From the NCBI GenBank assembly GCA_945910005.1, contig OX246745.1, positions 38,843,215-38,907,214 on the forward strand: 64,000 nucleotides of DNA. Reading direction: 5' to 3'. Below are positions 1 through 11,634 of this stretch, in pieces. The notes below the pieces were generated by a model. It was not told the origin of the DNA, searched no databases, and was given only the letters and a program-made list of their open reading frames with translations. Origin of the DNA: Isoperla grammatica (Eukaryota; Arthropoda; Insecta; Plecoptera; Perlodidae). Both the position numbers and the translations under genes were made by a program. The number at the start of each line of letters is the position of its first letter. Positions within the stretch are counted from its first letter, which is position 1.

Positions 1-40
1 GTTTTCTGCAAACATGTAACATTGTCGTGTTACTTTTCAG

Positions 41-2221
41 AGTCCTGCCGAAAGTATTTCGACAGACAGTGGTTCGGCTGGGGACGATGCGGAGCCAGAG
101 CCGTTGGACTTAATGGACGCAGTCAACTCTCAGAGTCTACCCAGTGATAGCACCTCGACCAGTATTGAAATGCCTCGGATACAAAGTGTAACCGGCGATA
201 AGTCGGACACCAGATCGAAACTGGTCAACAACAATATAAACACTATAAATGGTGAACGAATTCCCGTCATTGATGTTCCTAAAATTTTGAGTACAAATCT
301 ATCGTTGGTGGGTGCAGGTACCCAAAATTTAACTGGTGTCCCTATAAAAATACCCATTTTAGGGTTGAAAGATAATTTTAAGGAATCAACCAAAGAAGGA
401 GGGGTTTTTGGTGTAGATTTAAAGAACTTGGAAAAAGAGGGTGTAAAGATATCTCATTTTGCTGTAGCTCAAGCCGACACTGAAAACAAAGAAACTCCAG
501 ATAAGTTAATTAAGTTAGAAGATGATCCAGAAGATGAGGGCAGAGGTTTGGAAAAGCCCAGCAGAGACAAAGATCTACAATCGTCCGAGCTTTTGTTTAT
601 TAAAGACGAAGCGGAAAGTTCTAACGACGAGGCGGAGGGATTGCATTTTGCTCAGCCATCTCAAAAAGTAATTCTTAAAAATGAATCTCTTGCATCTACG
701 TTCCCAGATAAGTCTTCACCTGCAGTAACTCAAAGTGGGGCTAATTTCTCGGGGCAAATGACCAGATACTTAAACTCGAATGATTTAATTGTGAATGGAA
801 ATTTCAACATTTGTCCTCCAAACATCAAACCGGAGCCCAGAGATTTGGAGAGCATAGAGCCTTCCCAAAACCAACAGCAAATGTTAAGCGAAAGTTTTCA
901 CCCGATGCAACAAAACGTACATTTGTCTCCGAATCTGGGCCCGAATGTGTCTGAAAACATTGAAACCATGTCGAACCACACCCAGAGTGTTAACCCACTC
1001 CACCTAGACATGCCCCGAACTCATCCTATTCCTCTCCACTTGTTAAGAAGTTCGCCCGTTTTAATGTCCGAGCTATTGCCGCAACATTGTGGACCTCAAA
1101 GCTCTGCCCATCTGTGTCACGGCGGCGAACTCGTTCGAGACAATTCCGACGTAAACTACCAAGTCGAAGAGCAAGATCACAAGTCTCGGATAAGGGTATC
1201 GGAAAATATGGCACCGGTATCGCAGTCCGGTGCGGTTCAAAATCAAATACTTCAAGGAGGAATGCTGCACAACCAATACGACGGTTATATGCAAAATCAA
1301 AACTATATGTCGTTATCCAAACGTCTTAATTCCCACGGTGATAAGAGTGTAGGGGTTCAAGCAGGAACAGTCCAAAATGTAGGTTGTGCTAACTTAAATG
1401 CGAACGAACCTCAAAACCTCAAGATTAAACAGGAGACCTTGGCTTCCCACGAACAATTAAGTACGGATCCACTTCAGTCATTAAAGGAAGTCAAGGTTCC
1501 AGGATTCGTGAGTAATACGTCCTCCGTTTCGCAACCGCTGCTCAGCAATCAGACTACGCACCCGGGACAGTCGCATCCCGAAGCTCAGCGCCCCAGGTCT
1601 AACCTCAGTTCTCCGGGAATGCCTTTCGCGGGTCCCGGCCTCGACAACATCAAACGAGAACCGGATCATTTCCACGCCGCACTTCGAGAGTCCAAGTCGC
1701 CGATGCCGAAACACGGGGAGCAGAGCTACACCCCACCACTGCCTCGAATATCTCCGCACACTCCCGGCTCGGCGAGCCACGGCGCGGCGAGTCTGATCTC
1801 TCCGTCCTCCCGGACGACTCCCACCTCGTTGCCGAGCTCCATCCCCCAGCCGGTGATGCATCCGTCACAGCAGGCCAGCCCCTTGAGCAGGGGCTCTCCG
1901 GGCCACCCGTCCTTCGGAGGACCTCCGGGCCTGCATCCCCACCACCCTCTGATCCACCACTCTCTGTTTGCCGCCATCCACTCGGCGAGCATGCATCACA
2001 ACCCGTACCCCCACCATCCGTACGCCGGCTACCCGTACGGCGCGTACCCCTTCTCGTACCCCGGCGTGCCCCACCCGATACCTCCCAACCAAAGAGAGCC
2101 GAGGAAGGAGGAGAGTCACTTGGTTACCACACGCAGAGAGATGGCGGCCGAGGAGCTTGCCAACGCCAATGCAGAGCGGCATGCACAGGAGATGTCGGCC
2201 CTCCATCATTCCAGTCACCAG
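41..2221 (+). CDS. Gug: Atrophin-family corepressor, first visible exon (large internal exon)
   Basis: This is an internal coding exon of 2181 nt. A pyrimidine-rich acceptor ends in AG at 39-40 and a CAG|GTATGTGAG donor follows 2221; the frame is open throughout in phase 0. The first ATG at 104 is internal, and the reading starts SPAESISTDSGSAGDD before it. The protein is disordered and rich in Ser, Pro, Asn and Gln. It carries SUMO-like psi-K-x-E motifs (IKPE near 825, IKQE near 1425, IKRE near 1650) and ends in a His/Pro/Tyr-rich stretch followed by AERHAQEMSALHHSSHQ. Atrophins are nuclear corepressors that recruit histone deacetylases and cooperate with nuclear receptors; the N-terminal ELM2/SANT part would lie left of the window. 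Family assignment rests mainly on the downstream exons, because this low-complexity region diverges quickly. The last ~47 nt are the source of the tandem array that follows. Confidence 0.88.
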
Positions 2222-3320
2222 GTATGTGAGAGAGAGCCGAGTAGCAGAGAGGCATGCACAGGAGATGTCGGCACTCCATCATTCCAGTCACCAGGTATGT
2301 GAGAGAGAGCCGAGTAGCAGAGAGGCATGCACAGGAGATGTCGGCACTCCATCATTCCAGTCACCAGGTATGTGAGAGAGAGCCGAGTAGCAGAGAGGCA
2401 TGCACAGGAGATGTCGGCCCTCCATCATTCCAGTCACCAGGTATGTGAGAGAGAGCCGAGTAGCAGAGAGGCATGCACAGGAGATGTCGGCCCTCCATCA
2501 TTCCAGTCACCAGGTATGTGAGAGAGAGCCAAGTAGCAGAGAGGCATGCGCAGGAGATGTCGGCCCTCCATCATTCCAGTCACCAGGTATGTGAGAGAGA
2601 GCCGAGTAGCAGAGAGGCATGCGCAGGAGATGTCGGCACTCCATCATTCCAGTCACCAGGTATGTGAGAGAGAGCCGAGTAGCAGAGAGGCATGCGCAGG
2701 AGATGTCGGCCCTCCATCATTCCAGTCACCAGGTATGTGAGAGAGAGAGCCGAGTAGCAGAGAGGCATGCACAGGAGATGTCGGCACTCCATCATTCCAG
2801 TCACCAGGTATGTGAGAGAGAGCCGAGTAGCAGAGAGGCATGCACAGGAGATGTCGGCCCTCCATCATTCCAGTCACCAGGTATGTGAGAGAGAGCCGAG
2901 TAGCAGAGAGGCATGCACAGGAGATGTCGGCCCTCCATCATTCCAGTCACCAGGTATGTGAGAGAGAGCCGAGTAGCAGAGAGGCATGCGTAGGAGATGT
3001 CGGCACTCCATCATTCCAGTCACCAGGTATGTGAGAGAGAGCCGAGTAGCAGAGAGGCATGCACAGGAGATGTCGGCACTCCATCATTCCAGTCACCAGG
3101 TATGTGAGAGAGAGCCAAGTAGCAGAGAGGCATGCGCAGGAGATGTCGGCCCTCCATCATTCCAGTCACCAGGTATGTGAGAGAGAGCCGAGTAGCAGAG
3201 AGGCATGCGCAGGAGATGTCGGCACTCCATCATTCCAGTCACCAGGTATGTGAGAGAGAGAGCCGAGTAGCAGAGAGGCATGCACAGGAGGTGTCGGCAC
3301 TCCATCATTCCAGTCACCAG
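2222..3320 (+). repeat. 73-bp minisatellite spanning the exon 1 end and its splice donor
   Basis: There are fifteen tandem units: thirteen of 73 bp and two of 75 bp (those starting at 2733 and 3246 have an extra GA). Each unit consists of about 26 bp of intron start (GTATGTGAGAGAGAGCC...) followed by about 47 bp nearly identical to the exon end (GGCATGCACAGGAGATGTCG to CACCAG). The 5' splice site therefore recurs at 2222, 2295, 2368, 2441, 2514, 2587, 2660, 2733, 2808, 2881, 2954, 3027, 3100, 3173 and 3246, and a degenerate GTAGCC ends the array at 3321. Units differ at only a few sites (ACA/GCA, CCC/ACT, CCG/CCA), which suggests recent expansion or homogenisation. Read through from the exon frame, a TGA occurs at 2300-2302. 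Confidence 0.95.
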
Positions 3321-3819
3321 GTAGCCCACATTACACGGTCAGACTTACTGAATTCAAGAATAAAAGCCCATCCAAATCAGTTAGCTTTAAAAAAATGCAA
3401 CAATACTATCTAGATGATGCGTTTTTGTTCTTGAATCCATTAGTTTGACGGAAATATTTAAGTGTGTAAAGGGGGTATTAAGATAGGGTCACAGTTAAAC
3501 GACCTACTATCTAGTAGTGAAGCCCCTATGCAGGCATATTGAACAGCTTGCAACATGTCCTGCAGGTTACTCAAGATTGACTTAAATCCTTACCTTTCCT
3601 TATTATTTAAAGCTATTTTACGCTGAAACTCTGTGTGTAGCTGATCATTTGTTACATTCAGATCAATCTGGCAACCTAATTTACATAATAGGCCTACACT
3701 AGATTAAAAATAAATTAATAATAGGATTTTAGTACTTGATAATTTATTTCCACATGGGTAGGCCAGAATAAAGCTAACAATTCTAGAAACATATTATATT
3801 CATAGACTTAACAAAACAT
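3321..3819. other. Intron remainder, nothing recognised
   Basis: This is AT-rich intron sequence between the donor minisatellite and the MITE. It contains one copy of the TAGGCCTA octamer at 3689-3696. I see no exon, open frame or repeat here that I can support. Confidence 0.5.
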
Positions 3820-4584
3820 TAGGGGTGTGCGAGATCTCGAAATTTCGAAAACGAGATCGAGAAATCGATTTCTTGTTCTCGATCGCGAGATTTTTTTCTT
3901 CCCGAAAATAATCGAGATAACGTAAAATATCGAGAAATTTGAATTCCCGCCTTATTAGTTCGAGAACAGTTGGCCCGATTTCCGCTAGATGGCAGCGCTA
4001 CTACAGAGTCAGTAGAGAAGTAAAACTTCCTTATCGACGATTTAGCGCACCGCATCGTGACACACTCTGCCGGCAACTTTGCGCACCGCGTCGTGATCAT
4101 TCTCGTTCAATAATAATCGATCTTTTGCGTGGCCCGCATCATGAAAATGCTGTATCTACACACATATGAACATTTAACAACATTTATTTTGAATATTATT
4201 ATGTGATATATAGAGATCTTTTATAAGTTAATATTTTGAACATTCATAGCTTTTAAGCTAAATTTTTGTCTTCAACTTCTTAATTAATCATTCATTTTAC
4301 TAGAATACTATCTAGCAGTTAGTAATTACCCTAATTATTAGTATCAATAACCTTAATTTGCATAAATAGCAGCCTTATTTAAATCATTTAAAGGAATACA
4401 ATTGTGGTCTTAGTTGCATTCAAAGTCAATAAAGTTGTCTAATTAATGTGATTTCTACACATTACACAATGAAAGAATTTTATTCACCCGAAAATTTCTC
4501 GATCTCATCTCGATTCTCGAATTTAATGTGAACAAATTCTCGTTCTCGTCTCGAGCCTGAAATATCCCTTCTCGCACACCCCTA
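3820..4584. mobile_element. hAT-type MITE, 765 bp
   Basis: The ends are inverted: TAGGGGTGTGCGAGA on the left and TCTCGCACACCCCTA on the right. The 8-bp flanks are exact direct copies, CAAAACAT at 3812-3819 and 4585-4592, as expected for hAT insertion. The interior near each end is made of ATCTCGA/TCGAGAT variants, giving extended self-complementarity. There is no transposase frame, so it is a non-autonomous element. The left end of a related element appears at 25512. Confidence 0.9.
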
Positions 4585-4640
4585 CAAAACATGACACTGT
4601 ATTCTAAAAACCAGTGGTCTTTGTTGTTCTCCACTACCAG

Positions 4641-4876
4641 GGTCACCACCAGTCAGCAAACGAGAAGTCTTCAAACCACAACCACTCAATGACAATCAGC
4701 CATTCTCAGACAAGTTCTGTTCAGCATAAGATCAACAAAAACCAGCAGGCGTCAAGTCCTGCCCATGTTTCCGCTACTCTCAGCTCCACTACCTCTGCGT
4801 CGATATCCCTCGCTCCACAAGGGGTGCATCAGAATAATCCACATCATCATCCACATAGCCACCACCATGCAGAGAG
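4641..4876 (+). CDS. Gug: Atrophin exon 2 of those visible
   Basis: The acceptor is CCACTACCAG|GGTCAC and the donor GAGAG|GTACGT. The exon enters in phase 0 and leaves with two nucleotides (AG) of a split codon. It encodes a Ser/Thr/His/Gln-rich segment (GHHQSANEKSSNHNHSM... ending in HHHPHSHHHAER). This continues the disordered part of the corepressor before the conserved Atrophin C-terminal region. Phase agreement with the exon at 13058 (A completes AGA, Arg) supports the join. Confidence 0.8.
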
Positions 4877-5470
4877 GTACGTTATAGATCCGATTGAATG
4901 ATTAGACCAGAGGTGTCTTTTGTGTCCTACTGGAAACTGTCCCAACCTTTTTCTTTTGTCTTGCGATTTATAGAATACATTTTATTTCTTAACACGTTTT
5001 TCAAAATCATATTAATTTTCTTGGTTGTTTGTGGCTAAGTGTTGATCATGAGTATCACATATGCGATTTTCCATTTTGTGTCGCATTTGTGGACGTTTTG
5101 CATCATCAGGAGCTCGAATTTATGAAAACCGAATCGGCGACAAAGTGTGATAACGACGTGAATCGGCGATATTCGTGTTATAAATGCAACATATGGGCGA
5201 TACAGTAGAGCGTCGATTATATGACTTTTAGTGGTATTATCTTGAGTAATATTATAGTAGGAAAACTTGAAAGATCAGGAACTACAAATAAGTGCTTTTT
5301 GAAGCAGCTTGCTTTATATAGAGCACTGTAGTGACAAACATAAAGCATAAAACACTATAGCAGTAAATTAGTATGATTTTTAAAAGAATGCTTCAATTTA
5401 TGGTGGTTTTGGTTTTTCGTTATGTGGCGTAGGCCTACTTATTTGTTTTGTGATGTTTCAAAGTCGAGGG
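4877..5470. other. Intron start, nothing recognised
   Basis: Intron sequence between the exon donor and the target duplication of the large hAT insertion. It includes a GAATCGGCGA direct motif repeated near 5130 and 5161. No coding or structured feature can be supported. Confidence 0.5.
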
Positions 5471-5754
5471 ACACAGACCAGTGGCGGCCCGACCCCTTTG
5501 ATATGCCCGGGGTCAAATTCGTAGCATATACCACCCACCACCGACTGCGTGGAAATCGACTTGGGGTGCAAAGGAATGGGGGGTGTGGGGGGGATGCCCC
5601 CCACAACAGCGACGCAGGCGAAAATTTTGTATAGAGTTTTTTTAATGTGGATTTACGCGTTTGTAGAGGAGAAGAGGCAGCTGGAAATGTGTAACTCGTG
5701 TTTGCCTTTCAGGTTTTCTTCCATTGTAAGCGTCATGCATAGATGCATGGACCT

Positions 5755-7278
5755 AAGGAAGGACTCCGGTGAAAATCTGCATGTAATTTTTTTTAATCCG
5801 ATTTTTTTTTTTTTTTCTTTATAAAATAGTCTCGAGTATTTTCTGTTAGGTTTTGCTGATAAATATGGTAGTTAGTAACTATAAACACGTGTAATAATGT
5901 TTATAGTTACACCTGCACAGCGTGCGCGACAAAAATCGAGACATCGAGCGTCGTCGAGCAGAATGAACTCGGCAAATTATAGCTTTCAAAATTGGCGGGT
6001 TTGTTTCAAATAGTTGTAACAGATGCCTATAGGTAGCAGCACATTTTGTTATGAATTTTTAAAACCACTGAACACTATAATTGTCACAAAATATTGAGTT
6101 TAGGAATTATGCGATGTTGTAAAGCTGTGGAACAGCTGTAGATTCTTTGAAGTTGTTTACTTATCTTGTGTTCGTGCTTGTCACTGTTACTTTATTTACA
6201 TATTACTGTGTATTTACTATTTGTGATGGTGAATAAACATAGAAAAACAGGCAAAAGAGTGAAGATGGCATTAGCAAAGCTGAAAATAGAGAAACGGTTG
6301 GTGTAGGCTAGGCCTAGGCCTATACCTAGCAACCTGCGCATACCTAGCATACCTGTGTGGTTTACCCTTTCCAAGTTTCTACATCCTAAAAACAAGGCCC
6401 TGTATCTGGTTGAGACCTTGGCGAGGTTACAGGGCTTTTTACTTTCATCAACTTTATTTTTATGCTTGTAACTCTGTTTTCAACAGTATCAAAACTTTGA
6501 AAGCTATTTACTCCTATACCGTTTTTGCTACAGATTTAGTTAGTCATTTTGAGAAAAGGTTGGTGTAGGCTAGGCCTAGGCCTATACCTAGCAACCTGCG
6601 CATACCTAGCATACCTGTGTGGTTTACCCTTTCCAAGTTTCTACATCCTAAAAACAAGGCCCTGTATCTGGTTGAGACCTTGGCGAGGTTACAGGGCTTT
6701 TTACTTTCATCAACTTTATTTTTATGCTTGTAACTCTGTTTTCAACAGTATCAAAACTTTGAAAGCTATTTACTCCTATACCGTTTTTGCTACAGATTTA
6801 GTTAGTCATTTTGAAATTCAGCCCTAACGGATCATTCAATTCTTTTGAAATTTTTTGTGAATACTTCTTATTACTAGAGCAAAAGAATTGGGTATTATTT
6901 TTTCAGTGAGTAAAAAAATGAAAAAAATAAAAATAAAAACCTTAATTTTTTTTCTGTAAAAATATACTCATTTGAAAACAAATTGTAACTTCCAACCTAT
7001 CACGAAGAATCAAAAACCGATACCCACAATTCTTAAGAGAGTAACAAGTAACACGAAGAGATTTTTTATTTTTTTTATTTTTAATAATGGCGGCTCCAAA
7101 ACTGGTATGTACAATGCAATTTTGATTTTGAAAAAAATTAATTTTGAACCAAGTTTCAATTTTTTTTGTATTTTTTATTTTTTTTATTTCTTTATAGCAA
7201 GAGTTTCATATCATACTTAAATTTCAAATTGATTGCATGCATGGTTTAGGAGATAGTATTTTCACCGGAGTCCTTCCT
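5755..7278. repeat. Inverted-repeat-bounded block inside the outer hAT
   Basis: A 21-22 bp inverted repeat, AGGAAGGACTCCGGTGAAAA near 5756 and its reverse complement at 7258-7278, brackets about 1.5 kb. This could be a further nested DNA element or part of the host hAT. I could not identify a convincing target duplication. The interior is very A/T-rich on its right side (6900-7200) and holds the 262-bp duplication. Confidence 0.5.
6296..6815 (+). repeat. 262-bp tandem duplication
   Basis: Two near-identical copies start GGTTGGTGTAGGCTAGGCC at 6296 and 6558. Each carries the overlapping octamers TAGGCCTAGGCCTA and ends in the same TTTAGTTAGTCATTTTGA segment. Identity is close to complete by eye, so the duplication is young relative to the surrounding element. 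Confidence 0.9.
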
Positions 7279-7618
7279 AATAATTTCATATTTTTGATTC
7301 TTTGAAATTGAATAGGGTTAAGAGGGAGGGGTGGAAAATGTTCATAACACGTTATTAGTTTAGAATGAAATAAAAAGAAAAGTTGTTCCAATAAAATTAT
7401 GTGTTGTTAATTTACACAAATGTGTTATTAAAAACAAAATTATCATTGAAACGTTGGTGAGCCGACAGTAAGCAAGCGCCAAATACGATTACTGACTTCA
7501 CCAATATAGGCCTACATGGTAATATTTAAATTCTAAATGATTAATTTTATTCGTGTTATGTAATCAGGCCCGGACTGGGACCATCTGGGCTGGGGCCCTC
7601 AGCTAAAACCTGTAAAGG

Positions 7619-10600
7619 CAGTGGCGTAACTACCGGGGTAGCAGGGGTAGCACTGCTACCGGGCCCCCCTCACACAAGGGCCCTACTTTTAAAAAAGCTG
7701 TAATAAACCCGGAGATCGTAAAACGTGCATGTAGCTATTTATTGAAATAATTGAATTCAAGTTTTGTGTTTATAAGAATGGCCATACGTGTTATTGAAAA
7801 CCGAAGTTGGATGCTTTTGAATGACTACAATATTATCGTATTATACGCATGAGTTGCTCCACACATCCCATCCAGAGCTCCGTTACTCATTTTCTGTCAA
7901 ACCTTCTTCAAACTGTCGCCAAGTTTCTTCTCTGTTCTCTGTTTTCAGTGAAAATAACATGTTTTCTATCTTTTGTTGACTTCCAAGTATACTAATTAAA
8001 CTATGCTTCAGTTCATTTACTAAAAGAGTTTTGCCAAAATGCAATATTTCCATCCCCACAGCAACCAGTATCGAGGTGGCTGTAAGAGTAAAAGGACGTG
8101 CGGGTTATTTCAACACAGTAACACGTAGGCTCACTTACCGTTTTCGTGTGCGCGCCGCGTATTTTGTCGTTATTTGTATTTTCTATAATAATAATGTAAT
8201 TGTCTTTATTTTTCATAAAATGTCAAGTAAAAAGAGTCTGAGTGGTGCTCAAAAGCGGAAACTGAAGGCCGAAAAAATATTAAAGCAAGATAAACTTTCG
8301 AAAATTAGTGACTTCTTTATACAGAAGAAAGACGCCGTTAACACCGAAGAGAGTGATAGTGATGCTAGTGAACAAGTGAGTGTATTGAATGAGCGTGACG
8401 ACGACGTAATTTCAAACGCGCAGGCAACTTCAAGCTTGGCAGTACCAAATGTTCTGAACAATGAAGAAAATGTGTTTGTTGATACAGAATTGTTATCAAC
8501 TTCAAGTAAGTACCCCACAGATAGGGCACATTATCCGCTCGATGTTGATTCAAAAACTAAGAGATTTATAGTTGACAATGGTTCATGCAAACCTAAAGGT
8601 TGTTTTCCTGGAGACGAGGAGCAGGAAAACCGATGTTTCTCTGAACTATATTTCGAAAGGAAAACAAAAACGGGCTTAATTCTGCCAGTGGCGTGGCTGT
8701 GTTATTCACCCCTACTAGATGCCGCGTATTGTGAGCCGTGTTGGTTGTTTGGCGACCGCTCAAGGTCGACGAATGAAGGTGGATCTGCATGGACGAATGG
8801 CGTAAGGAAATGGAAATCATTATCTAAGAAAATCAAAGTTCATGAAAAGTCTCAAAACCACATTGAAGCCTGTTTAGTGTATGACCATTGGCGTTTACAC
8901 AAAACAATTGATTCAGAAATGGATAACGAATACCGTCGAGAAAGAAATTTTTGGAGACAGGTATTACATCGTATTGTGAACGTTACTCTTACATTAGCTC
9001 TATCTAACTTATCATTCAGAGGCCATCGAGAGACTGTAGGTTCTCGTGATGGACAAAGTGGTAATTTTATTGCCATTATAGAGCTTCTGGCCGAGTATGA
9101 CTCAGTCTTAAAAGATCTTATTCAACTACAATCAGGGACGGTTAAATATTTAAGCCCTGCGATTCAAAATGAAATAATCAACATTCTGTCAACACACGTT
9201 CGCCTTAATATTATCTCTGAAATTAAAGAAGCACAGTTTTTTTCAGTAATAATGGCTACAACCCAAGACATATCTAAAATTGACCAATTAAGTCAAGTAT
9301 TTCGATATGTGAAAATTGAAACAGACTCTTCTCAGAGACCCACGAAATTGAAAATAAATGAAACCTTTGTTGGATACAGAACTGTTGATGACCAGAGTGC
9401 TTCAGGTTTGGAGAAAGAAATTGTTAATTGCATAGAAGACCTTGGATTAGATATTTCAAAATGTCGCGGACAAGGATACGATGGTGCTGCTACGATGAGT
9501 GGAATATATACTGGTGTGCAAGCAAGGATAGCAAAACGCGAACCAAACGCTATATATGTTCACTGCGCTGCACATAACCTCAACTTAGTCCTCAATGACG
9601 CGGTAAGCAATATAACAGAAGTGTCATCCTTTTTGGATATTGTGGAGAGATTGTATGCTTTCTTTGGCGACAGTATAAAGCGTTGGTCTTTGCTTCAATC
9701 TTTTGTTTCGGGGTCTGACAAAACACTGAAACGCCTGTGCCCTACACGCTGGTCATCGCGACATGAGTCACTAATAGCTCTGCGTTTTCCATTTGTGGAC
9801 ATATTATAAGCATTGTCCCAAATAATACTTACTTCAAAGAAAAATAAAGAAATTGATGAAGCAAAGTCTTTAAAAAAGAAGATGGAATCCTTTCAATTTG
9901 TTTTCCAAGTTGTATTACAAACGAAAATTCTAGAAACCGTGAACGCCGTTTCAAAAATGCTTCAGTCAGAAACTGAAGACGTTTCTTAGGCCGTCAACCT
10001 TATTGAGAATGCTACAGAAGTTATGAAAAATTATAGGGAATCGTTTGCAAGTGTACACCAAACAGCAACACAGCTTGCAGAATCGTGGGGTATTCCGTGC
10101 ATTTTTGAAACAAAAGGAGTCATGAAAGTCAAACGCCATTACGACGAACTTTGTGAAGATCAAAGACTAACTGACCCCGAGAAACGTTTCAAAACAGTAG
10201 TAACTTATTCTTTGGTTGTTTGGATAAAATAATTTCTCAACTATCTTCAAGATTTGAAGGGTTAAAAAATGTAAACCAGCGCTTTGAAATTTTACAGCCA
10301 CAAAAAATGTTGGCATTCACAGATGACGAACTCTTCTCTGCTGCCTCTCAATTTCAAATTATTTACAAAGAGGATCTGTCAACATCGTTTGCAGGACAGT
10401 TGCTGAGTTTCCGGAACACTCTACGGAAGGAAATTGAAAAGGTTTCCTCAATCAGAGAGTTAGGTCACTTGTTAATTATTGAAAACGGCGCTCTCTCATC
10501 CTTGTTCTCTGACGTTTGCGTAGCTTTAATTATGTTTATGACGTTGCCGGTGACCGTAGCAACAGCTGAGCGATCATTTTCTAAACTTAAAATCATCAAA

Positions 10601-10955
10601 ACATATTTAAGAAGTTCTATGGCTCAAGATAGGCTTTCAGGACTAGCGTTGTTGAGCATAGAAAATGAACGTGCACGCAACATAGACATCGACTCGGTCA
10701 TCGGTGTGTTTGCAGAATCGAAAGCAAGGCGTCGTAAATTTTGATTAAACCACGTCCATGCAGCCCGGTAAGTAATAAGTTTCCTCAATTTTTTCGATTG
10801 AACTTGTATAAACACACTGACGTTGAAATAGCGTGAATTTCTTTTATCTCACACAGATAAATTTCAACTAACATGAGGAGATGGGGCAGGGAGGGGGGGG
10901 GGGGCCCATTTTTTTTTCTTGCTGGGGGGCCCACTGCCAGGTTCTTACGCCACTG
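7619..10955 (+). mobile_element. Innermost hAT element, 3337 bp, with decayed transposase
   Basis: The inverted ends are CAGTGGCGTAACTACC at 7619 and GGTTCTTACGCCACTG ending at 10955. The exact 8-bp duplication TGTAAAGG flanks it at 7611-7618 and 10956-10963. It encodes a hAT transposase on the + strand between 8220 and 10744. Because it sits inside the middle element, it inserted last of the three. A run of G near 10890-10903 lies close to the right end. Confidence 0.96.
8220..10744 (+). pseudogene. hAT transposase (zinc-finger MYM/TTF-type, DUF4371 group), inactivated
   Basis: The likely start is the ATG at 8220 (MSSKKSLSGAQKRKLKAEK); sequence upstream of it is open but not homologous-looking. 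In order, the protein shows an acidic leader, a TTF-type zinc-finger region with CFSELYFERK and YCEPCWLFGD, a DUF4371/RNase-H-like core (GQGYDGAATMSG, VHCAAHNLNLVLNDA) and a C-terminal hAT dimerisation domain (ATAERSFSKLKIIKTYLRS, LSGLALLSIE). Family members normally have Asp in the first catalytic motif (F-x-x-x-x-D-x-T-x-D-x-S); here FSVIMATTQDIS has Ala at the expected position. Nonsense codons occur at 9807-9809 and 9986-9988, and a frameshift lies near 10210-10230. The copy cannot make an intact enzyme. Confidence 0.9.
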
Positions 10956-11445
10956 TGTAAAGGGGCTCTCTACCGGGGGGTCTGAGGGGTATGGAATACC
11001 CCCAAGCAAACGGGGGGTCCGGGGGTCCTCCCCCGGATTTTGTTGTTGAAAATTAGGTGCTTGAAAACAATGAAAACGCGTTTTTACGCTATTTTGGCAC
11101 TTATAAAGATGAAGGTTTTTATACGAATATTATGATTTTCGACTTTTGATGACTTTATTATTTATTAAAATAAGAAATTCACAGTATTTTTAGGAAACCA
11201 CAACACTACAAAACACATGCTGTAGAGCTGCCAATAATTACAACGGAGTTCAAAATAAAGTGCAGTATTTTATTCACACTAAAGCATTAATGAATTATGT
11301 CAAAATTATTTGCGTAGTAAAAATAATGACAAACTGATTTTAGGGATTAGAAAAATGTGTTTTAACCGTTTAAAATGTTGTTATACTAGAATAGAAGGGG
11401 CTTAACTTGAGATGATTCGACCTTTTACTCCCCTATAGCCCAGCC

Positions 11446-11634
11446 CTAAAGTAACAGTTTCTTTGTAAGCAACTCACTTGTTAAAGCTACTTCATCTATT
11501 ATTTTATTTTTGTCCAAATCATAAAATAAATCCCTCTCAACATTAATAAAAAGCAGACTGGACATAAGGTCTTGGCCTAAAGACGACCGAAGTCGATTTT
11601 TGACTATTTTAAGTTTATAAAAAAACTCGTTCAC
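11446..11634 (-). pseudogene. hAT C-terminal dimerisation domain fragment
   Basis: A minus-strand open stretch reads NEFFYKLKIVKNRLRSSLGQ and continues with a LMSSLLFINVERD segment. This matches the layout of the hAT dimerisation region (FSKLK-x-IK-x-x-LRS, then leucine-rich helix). It belongs to the middle hAT element, whose other coding sequence is missing. Confidence 0.75.

Noticed and set aside
2254..3413. Many overlapping 60-90 codon frames of identical sequence
   Set aside because: They are rotations of the 73-bp minisatellite through the three frames, not separate genes.
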